From contig WWBZ02000009.1 in assembly GCA_011503125.2 (NCBI GenBank), positions 1 to 64,000 of the forward strand: DNA of 64,000 bases, written 5' to 3'. The notes beneath the pieces were generated by a model that was not told the DNA's origin, searched no databases, and was given only the letters and a program-made list of their open reading frames with translations. Positions 57,434 through 64,000 of this stretch are shown piece after piece. How positions within the stretch are numbered: position 1 is the stretch's first letter; each line of letters starts with the position of its first letter. This DNA is from Botryosphaeria dothidea (Eukaryota; Ascomycota; Dothideomycetes; Botryosphaeriales; Botryosphaeriaceae). The position numbers were made by a program, and so were the translations under genes.

Positions 57434-58019
57434 GGCGGTTGTGTGCAGCAATGCAAGCCGGACTCCGATGGGTGTGATGGCGCTGAAGGTTGTGGGCAAT
57501 GGAAAAGGATCTGAGTCAAGCTTTCTCCACTTTCGAGCGTCACTGGCCGGATTGCCGCAAGAGACATAGAAAACTGCATATCGATCTACCAAAGAACGAA
57601 TCCACGTGCTGGAGACTGGTAGTCATAGCGGCTCAAGGATTTCATTTGCGAGTAGAGAGCAGACTTCCAGGGTACGCTTTGCGTGGGTAGCTGTCTTGTG
57701 AGCGCAACTTGTTATATCAACCCTAACCAGCAAAGAAATGGTATTATGGACCCCCAGAACTCTTTTTGTGAAACCCGTTGAATTTCGTTCTTCTCCCGAC
57801 TCACGACCACCCCAGAAGACCCCTCACGATAGTCTGGAGACATGTAGCAGGACCATCGGAGAGCCCGAAGACGTGAAGCTCCATTTGCAATGACCCGGAC
57901 GTACATGAAGAAACCGTGACCTCTGATGCCTGTAAATAATCTGGAGAAAGGGACTCCCGTTTTGCCCTTTTTCAAAACCCCACGCCAGACGTCACCTGCA
58001 CCCTCCTGAAAGCCATCGC
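57434..58019. other. Glyoxalase promoter and RPL19 3' region
   Basis: About 590 bp; only short frames that overlap the glyoxalase start or lack any domain. Confidence 0.55.
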
Positions 58020-58949
58020 TTACGCCTTCTCCTCGTCGTCGGCCGCAAGAGCCTGTCTCTTGGCCGAGACACGCTCCTGCCTCCTCTCGCGGGCGGCCTT
58101 GGTCTTGGCACGCTTGGCGTCCATCTCCTCCTTGAGGATCCTCTCACGCTGCTTCTCGGCCTTGGCCTTGTGGATCTATAAAAATGTGAGCGAGAGAACC
58201 GAGTCATGATGTCATCAGGAAAACGTACGTGCTCGACGAGGGCGCGCTTGTGCTTGAAGGTGTTACCCTTGCTCAGGTGGTAGAGCTCGTGGTAGAGGTG
58301 CTTGTCGATCTTGCCGCTGGCACGGTACTTGACGAGGAGACGGCGGAGGACACGGAGGCGGCGCATCCAGAGGACCTGGCTATATTCCGACTACATCAGC
58401 AAGCCGTTCACGCAGGGGCCTCCAATTCCTTCCCAAATTCGCCATTCGAACAACGGTTGTCCTTATCGGCGGCCAGTCCAGGAGAGTATGTGCCTACCTC
58501 GGCATACGGGCGTCCTTGGTACCCTTCCTCTTACCGTAGCCACGGTGGCGACCGATGCGGCGGGCGGCGGTAAGCTCCCTAGCGCGGGCACGGGAGTGCA
58601 TGGTGACGGGCTTCTTGATGATAAGGCCATCGGAGACAAGCTTGCGGATGGTCTGGCGGGAGTTGGCGTTGGAGATCTCGTTGACCTCATTGGGGTCAAG
58701 CCAGATCTTGCGCTTGCCGCAGCCGACGACGGAGGCGGCGAGCCTCTTCTGCGTACGGAGGTTGACCCTATTGCGAGACAAAAAGTCAGCGACGCTGGTC
58801 CTGCGGGTGCACCGGGTGTTGCGGGCGCAGTGGGGAAGCGACGACGAAGATGAGCGCTTCAACGCAGGGACGAGTGCGATGCAACATCTCGAGGAGCGCA
58901 ATTCGCGTAGGCGGGTTCGCGGAATCGATTTGACGGGCTGCTCTTACAT
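58020..58949 (-). CDS. RPL19: 60S ribosomal protein L19 (eL19)
   Basis: Four coding exons on minus: 58949-58948, 58767-58498, 58379-58229 and 58175-58020; 192 residues. The sequence is canonical eL19: [60 protein letters not shown], then [20 protein letters not shown] and [20 protein letters not shown]. The initiator codon is split: AT closes the first exon and G opens the second, across a 180-nt intron. This follows from the conserved MVNLRTQ start together with good donor (GTAAGA) and acceptor (AATAG) sites. It is a structural protein of the large cytosolic subunit. No box C/D or H/ACA snoRNA was evident in the introns. Confidence 0.96.
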
Positions 58950-59502
58950 TTTCGATGATTGTCGGCGGCTGGTCGTTGTCCTGCTGGTTAGCACAGTCGG
59001 GTTCGTGGGAGGAGTTTTTGGGGTCGGTCGCGGCAGTGTGTGAACCGGCTCGGGGGATCTCCGGCTCCGCCCTAGCGAGAGCCCTGGTCGCTCGCAGCAG
59101 CGAACGCTTTTACGTTCGCGCGCCATCCCAAGTCAATCTGGCTCATCGTTAATCATTCACAGCCCCTCCCCCCTCAAAGGAAACTTTCAGACTCACATGG
59201 ATCAAGGTTAAAACTGGCAACAATGCTGAATACCTTAAAGCACATTTGCAAGTTCACGCTCGCTACCTCGACGCTCGATCAAAGATCGCTATGATCCCGT
59301 CGTCGCTCTTCACACTCGTCCCCTCTTTCTGATGCGTGAAGGGATGGAAACTCGACTGCAAACTTTAGAAACAGCACAGCACAGATACATCATCGTTACT
59401 CGTGAAAAGTCGAAGCAGTGGTCATGGTCGAACATCGGTGTCCAGATGAATGCTTCCAGTCCTCAATGCATTATATTGCTATACTCTTCAGCTTCTAGAT
59501 TT
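58950..59502. other. RPL19 promoter and LENG1-like 3' region
   Basis: About 550 bp between two minus-strand genes; frames are short and overlap. It holds the RPL19 promoter and the 5' end of its leader. Confidence 0.55.
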
Positions 59503-60672
59503 CTATCTTCGCGTAGCAGAAGTATGCCTGCTCGAGCGGTGAACCCCCTGATCACGTTTGTGTACGCGACTTCTACTTCGCCTTCTCGAGCTGTGATGTG
59601 ATGACCCGTACCTGTCTCTATCAGGGCTTCTGCTTCTGCTCCTGTCTCGGTGCGACTTGTGGCGATCTCTGTCACGACTTCTGCTTCTGCTTCGGTGGTG
59701 CCTGCGATGCTTCGAGGACCTATGTCCATGCGATCTTCCATGCTTTGATTTTCCTTCTCCAGGAGGCGCATCCAGGCTGAATCCTTCAAGCCCATCAATG
59801 TCGTCTGTGTTCTTTTCCTCACGGAACGCGCGCTTACTCTTGCGCGTTGAACGAAACTCTTTCTCGCCCACAGTACTTATGGCAAGCAACTCACGGTCCC
59901 GTTCGGCAGTCCAGCGCTTCCGGTCTCGTTCAGCCTCTTTCAGCTGCACCTGAGCTTTTTTCATGAATGCAAGTGGATCACTGGCGTTCATGCGCATCCT
60001 CTCACGATCTTTACGTCCAGGATCCTCGCGCCCCCACACATTCTTACCCGGCTCTTCCAGCTCATGGTTGTCACTGGCGTCGGGTGTCTGCGTGACGCCT
60101 TGCGAGGCATTGGCGTACCAAGGCTTGCCGACACCATCTCTGCCCGCAGCATTTGCAAAGCGCATGGTGTACTGATCTTCAAACTCCAGTCTCTTCTTCG
60201 CCTCTTCGGCTTCGCGCTCAGCATTCTTTTCCACTTTCCGCATAGCCTTGTGATCCACCGGAAACAGGTCGATATGTCCACGATGATCTATTAGAGGCGC
60301 ATCACTCGACTCTTTCTTTTGCTCAGAGAACTTGACTAGCTGATCCTGCATCTCTCGGCCTTGCTCGGCGGTCTCCCGTGCCACGCGGATATCCCGATCG
60401 GTGTCATCCTCGCCCGCCAATCTTCTACGCTTTGGAGCCCTCTGTGTGTTATCTCTTTGTTGTTTTTGTCTGTCTTCAAGGAGCCCAGGAGGAGGCGAGG
60501 GAGGGGTTTCGCCGCGTAGTATGGCTAGTCGACGTGCTGCATCGTATTCGTCCATGCGACGCTCGGCCTCTTCTTCGCGCGCTTGCGCAGCAGCCTCATC
60601 GCGACGGACTCGCTCGATGTTCGCAGGGTTGTAGACGTTCCATGACTTTTTCCCGAGTAGATGAAGCGGCAT
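59503..60672 (-). CDS. CIR N-terminal domain protein (LENG1-like), probably spliceosome-associated
   Basis: Single exon of 389 residues starting MPLHLLGKKSWNVYNPANIE. The first 50 residues (KKSWNVYNPANIERVRRDEAAAQAREEEAERR) match the CIR_N domain of human LENG1 and related splicing proteins, which starts KKSWHVRN in LENG1. The middle is charged and helical. The last ~90 residues are an Arg/Ser/His/Asp-rich RS-like tail (RSRSRSRDRDRHKSHRDRSR). A nuclear role in pre-mRNA splicing is inferred from these domains. An ATG seven codons upstream is in frame but adds no conserved residues. It is divergent from IST1 over 378 bp. Confidence 0.82.
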   Translation of the reverse strand: MPLHLLGKKSWNVYNPANIERVRRDEAAAQAREEEAERRMDEYDAARRLAILRGETPPSPPPGLLEDRQKQQRDNTQRAPKRRRLAGEDDTDRDIRVARETAEQGREMQDQLVKFSEQKKESSDAPLIDHRGHIDLFPVDHKAMRKVEKNAEREAEEAKKRLEFEDQYTMRFANAAGRDGVGKPWYANASQGVTQTPDASDNHELEEPGKNVWGREDPGRKDRERMRMNASDPLAFMKKAQVQLKEAERDRKRWTAERDRELLAISTVGEKEFRSTRKSKRAFREEKNTDDIDGLEGFSLDAPPGEGKSKHGRSHGHRSSKHRRHHRSRSRSRDRDRHKSHRDRSRSRSPDRDRYGSSHHSSRRRSRSRVHKRDQGVHRSSRHTSATRR

Positions 60673-61050
60673 TATCGAGACTCTCGTAAACAAGCGTCGA
60701 CGGTAGGTGTTGCAAGAACAAGCGCCTGTTGATGGCGCAGCATACAGGTCGCTCAGTCGTAGATGCAGGTGTAAATTTAAGGACTGCTAGGAGAGGGTTT
60801 CGCGGGTAGTCGTTGGGTGGAACGAGGGAATGAGCGCGTCTAGGACCTTGAAGGAGGACCGCGCTGAATGATCGACGCGACTTTGGGCACATGCAGGGAT
60901 CCTCGCCGCAGACCCCGCCGAAGGGCCGTGGGGCAGCGTTCACTGCTCGGGTGCGCCGAACCAAGGCTTCACTATCCATCACCGCTTCTTGCATCCCTAC
61001 GATATTTCTACTGCCAAACTCTTACGCTGTCCAAGACAGCACGCCTCACC
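60673..61050. other. Bidirectional promoter between LENG1-like gene and IST1
   Basis: 378 bp separate the start codons of the two divergent genes. No gene lies within. Confidence 0.6.
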
Positions 61051-62121
61051 ATGCCTCCACCAACCCTAGTCGTAAGCCTCCGACAACTTTTCGCAATCCA
61101 AATGGGTCTAACCAGCTCCCGCAGTCGCGCCTGAAGGTGCAGCTCAAGCTGTCGATTTCACGACTACGCATGACGCAACAAAAGGACACGGCGCTCGCAA
61201 AACAGTCACGACGCCAGATGGCACAGCTCCTTGAAGTTCGTCTCCTACATGGCCCCCTCCCACCCTCAATGCACCAGCTCCACCACACCCCAAGCGTCAC
61301 CCCACTGACACAAGGCATCACAGCAAGGCAAGCTCGAATCGGCCAAAATCCGCATCGAAAACATCATCCGTCAAGACATCACCACCGAGCTGCACGAGAT
61401 CCTCGAGCTCTACTGCGAACTCCTGCTCGCGCGCTCCCAACTCCTCGATCCCCCTTCGTCCTCCTCCCTCGGCCTGCGCCCCACCTCGCCCTCACAACAA
61501 GCCCAATGCGACCCGGGCCTCGAGGAGGCCGTGCGCAGCCTCATTTACGCAGCACCACGCACCGAGGTAAAGGAGCTGCACTCCGCCCGCGCGCTGCTGG
61601 TCGAGAAGTTCGGCAAGGACTTTGCGCTGTCGGCCATGGAGGGCGAGGGCGTCGCTGAGCGCGTGCTCAACAAGCTCAAGGTGGAGACGCCCTCCCCAGC
61701 CCTCGTCGACGCCTACATGCGCGAAATCGCCCGAGCCTACGGTGTCCACGTGCCCGGCGAGCCGGAGGACGGCGAGGAGGAGGAAGAGGGGGATGGCGTG
61801 GATAACGATGACGATGACGAGCCGGGCGACGGGGAGAAGGTCAAGGCGTTGGAGGCCCCGCTGGAGGCAGAGGATCTGACCAAGGCGACGCCGCCGAAGA
61901 AGCTGGGGCCCGCGAGTCCATTGAGGATCGCGCCGCCCAGTCCCAGCTCGGAAAACGTGGCGCCTAAGGTTAAGCTGCCTGGGCCACCGGAGTCGAAACC
62001 GAGTGGGAAGGCGAAGAAGGCCGAGGATGAAGTAAAGGGGAGGAAGAAGGACGATGGGCCAGGAGGGAAGATACCCGATGTGGACGAGCTGGCGAAGAGG
62101 TTTGCGGCATTGAAGAGGTAG
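61051..62121 (+). CDS. IST1: IST1, ESCRT-III-associated regulator of Vps4
   Basis: Three exons: 61051-61071, 61125-61235 and 61324-62121; 309 residues. The seven-codon first exon (MPPPTLV) joins SRLKVQLKLSISRLRMTQQK, the typical IST1 start, and then AKQSRRQMAQLLEQGKLESA across the second intron and RIENIIRQDITTELHEILEL. These form the ESCRT-III-like helical core, with further blocks SLIYAAPRTEVKELHSARAL and KFGKDFALSAMEGEG. The tail is acidic and Pro-rich, where Vps4-binding MIM elements lie in the family; DVDELAKRFAALKR at the C-terminus has the MIM-like pattern. It acts on endosomes in multivesicular body formation. Confidence 0.95.
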
Positions 62122-62835
62122 TACGGTGTGATTAGTGATTGATTCATGATTTTCACCACGACGAGACGAGGATGGATGTATCAAGAAGCCTAAAGATGGG
62201 CACGCGGCATGAGCACTTTGGTGTATTAAGCCTTTAATAGTACTGCTGAATCAAATCCAATGTATACTATCAACTCTCTGCCAGCCACAGAGGGGTATTG
62301 CTAACCATATGCTGCAGCAACCCCTTACACCCATTCCTCAGAGTACCAGCGATCCTCAAGTGATCCCTGAGCAAGGTAAAGGCATCCCTACACAAACTCA
62401 CACGTTACGCCAAGGCGTAGCCTGTCCCACAGTGACGTCATATTTCAGAGAGAAAAAGTATTAACTGGAGTGAATACAGCAAAAGTGAAGAGAGAACCCA
62501 GCGAAACTCCTCGAGATTATGCAGCCTTTTTGTCCCTCGATAAACCAACCCTGCTCCATCATCTCACTTGTGTTTTCTCTTGGCAGCGGAAATCCATCGT
62601 ACTCCACATCAAAGCAGCAATAACGCGCACACAATATTTTCCTTCGCCCGTGGAAAGCATGTTCAGAATATGACCAAAATTGCGTATCCAATCGATGGTT
62701 TTGCTTTGGACACGAGCAATTTGAAGAGACACCTAACGCCGATATTGAAGACACCAACTCCCGGAAAAATGCCGCTCCTTGTCGTTTTGGTTCGAAGAAG
62801 TATCATATGAATTGAGCATATTGCGAAGCGGAGAT
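62122..62835. other. Convergent region at the right end
   Basis: About 710 bp between convergent genes, A/T-rich in places; frames are under 100 codons and show no domain. Confidence 0.5.
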
Positions 62836-63709
62836 CTAGACGGCTGTACCGGGGAGAGGTGGTGGCATGGCCATCTCTTTGGCCTTTTCTCTTTCGAGTT
62901 TGCGGAGGTCTTTGAGACTAAGTGCGATGTCAGGGCGCGTCTTTAGTATTTTCGTGGGTCCTGGCTTACCTCTTTGCCTTCTTCAGCTGGCCAAACCCAC
63001 TGAACCATTTCTTCATACTCCTGCTCGTACTTGGTCGCTGTTCGATACTTTCTTTTGTCATGCTGCTGGTGCTGCCACTCTTTACGCTCTTGCTGATACT
63101 AGGACTGTTCTGGCTATGCGCTTTTGCCACAGCATGTCCGTTCGGCTCCCCATTCTCCTGCGTATATGGCCTCTTCGAGTAGCCGTTGCCGTTTGTCAAT
63201 GTCATGTCTCGCATGTCTGCTTCGATTTCTCCATTCACAGATTCATCCTCATATTCCTGGTAATCGTCCTCCTCGTCTTCGAGGATGGAAGGTGCGTAGC
63301 GCTCCGTGTCCTGGCAAACGACAATGAACCACCCGACCTTTTCACCCGGTGCAACTTGATCACGCAGGGAGGTGATCGAAGCCCACTGCTCATTCGGCAC
63401 TCCGCGGCCCATGATCTCGCCGACCTCAACGCCAAGCCTGATTTCCTCGACGACATCGGCAACATACGCATATGGTTGCACGTTGTCCCCTTTTTCGGCC
63501 AACTCGACGTCAAACTGCTCGATGAATTGTAGGTTTGGCAGCCCCTTCATCGGCTCGGCGAATTTCATCTGGAAATTTTCCTTAATACATGTCGCCGTGG
63601 CCGGCGCCATGAGCCATTCTGCGGCCGCATCGTCGAGGTTCTCGAGGATGACGTGTATCCTGATCAGGTTGCGGGGCCAGCGAAAGCCGTGCAAGAGATA
63701 CGTCGGCAT
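62836..63709 (-). CDS. Conserved fungal protein, annotated elsewhere as developmental regulator-like
   Basis: Two exons on minus, 63709-62970 and 62917-62836; 273 residues. The start MPTYLLHGFRWPRNLIRIHV opens a conserved globular region with ENLDDAAAEWLMAPATATCI, QPYAYVADVVEEIRLGVEVG and PGEKVGWFIVVCQDTERYAP (to about residue 160). The rest is polar and disordered, ending in a basic/amphipathic stretch (MKKWFSGFGQLKKAKR) continued by the second exon as LKDLRKLEREKAKEMAMPPP. Splicing (GTAAGC / CACTTAG) replaces an early stop and gives a better C-terminus. Relatives exist across moulds, I believe under labels such as developmental regulator, but I know no biochemical function. Starting further upstream, at 63832, would add unconserved residues. 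Confidence 0.85.
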
Positions 63710-64000
63710 TGTATATGGATTATGGATGGGATATCGGTACGGCGGTGGAGGAAAAGCTTGGGCACTTGTGGCGGTTTTGGTGGGTAAGATGGAGGGTTGC
63801 GTTTGCGGACGCCGGTGGGGTGAGTTGTGCAAGGGCGAGCGTCAATTATCAGACTGCGGCTATAGACGTAGAAACGGGAAGGTAAGGGACCTTATTGGCT
63901 GGCGAACAAAGTCTAAGTGTCCCCTCCGGATGAGTGTACGTGCGTCGGAGGTTTCTCGAGCTTGGAGTGACGCGAATGGGCGAGCTGTGCGCCGCAATCT
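63710..64000. other. Right edge, no gene recognised
   Basis: Upstream of the last minus-strand gene. Any further gene would lie outside the window. Confidence 0.5.

Noticed and set aside
61492..62184. 230-codon minus-strand frame
   Set aside because: Antisense to the third exon of IST1.

Overview
The window is nuclear DNA from a filamentous ascomycete (Pezizomycotina; Dothideomycetes is my guess, not demonstrated). The evidence is many short spliceosomal introns (mostly 49-65 nt, GTRNGT donors, CTRAY-like branch sites, YAG acceptors), short intergenic distances over most of the window, and products typical of moulds: formamidase, a UsgS-type membrane protein, the fused ADE2 enzyme, a CYP57-like P450 and plant cell wall pectinases. 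All exon models were built by hand by joining open frames at GT..AG sites whose phase and conserved protein motifs agree.

Layout. 1-1.7 kb: no gene seen. 1.7-2.8 kb: a bZIP transcription factor (+). 3.2-10.5 kb: four minus-strand genes, namely a GH105 unsaturated rhamnogalacturonyl hydrolase carrying two compensating frameshifts, a formamidase with GATA sites upstream, a UsgS/RRT8-like membrane protein and a PL9-like pectate lyase. The two secreted pectin enzymes flank two unrelated genes. 12-13.5 kb: ALG1 mannosyltransferase (-), divergent from an Msc2-type zinc transporter (+, 14.1-17.0 kb). Then, on plus: an SDR oxidoreductase, a TFIIIC subunit with a terminal zinc finger, an 860-residue membrane-anchored protein of unknown function and SEC24. 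30.5-33.5 kb on minus: RPL18 (with a 4-nt first coding exon and a 10-nt micro-exon) and a mitochondrial carrier. 36.1-37.8 kb: ADE2 (+).

37.8-44.4 kb is the odd part: nearly 6.7 kb without a supportable gene, ending in a TATA box, an ATG-poor leader with one short uORF and a leader intron, and then a 93-residue orphan protein. After that come a PPR-like organellar protein (-), zeta-COP RET3 (+), the ribosome quality control factor RQC2/TAE2 (+), a cytochrome P450 (-), a ~0.4-kb foldback element with TA-flanked terminal inverted repeats (MITE-like), a glyoxalase-fold gene (-), RPL19 (-, start codon split by an intron), a CIR_N/LENG1-like splicing-type protein (-), ESCRT-III regulator IST1 (+) and a conserved fungal protein (-).

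Most genes are housekeeping (glycosylation, COPI/COPII/ESCRT trafficking, translation, Pol III transcription, purine synthesis). Accessory content is concentrated at 1.7-10.5 kb (pectin and nitrogen scavenging) and 53-57.5 kb (P450, MITE, glyoxalase). I see no complete secondary-metabolite cluster, CRISPR array, rRNA or convincing tRNA.
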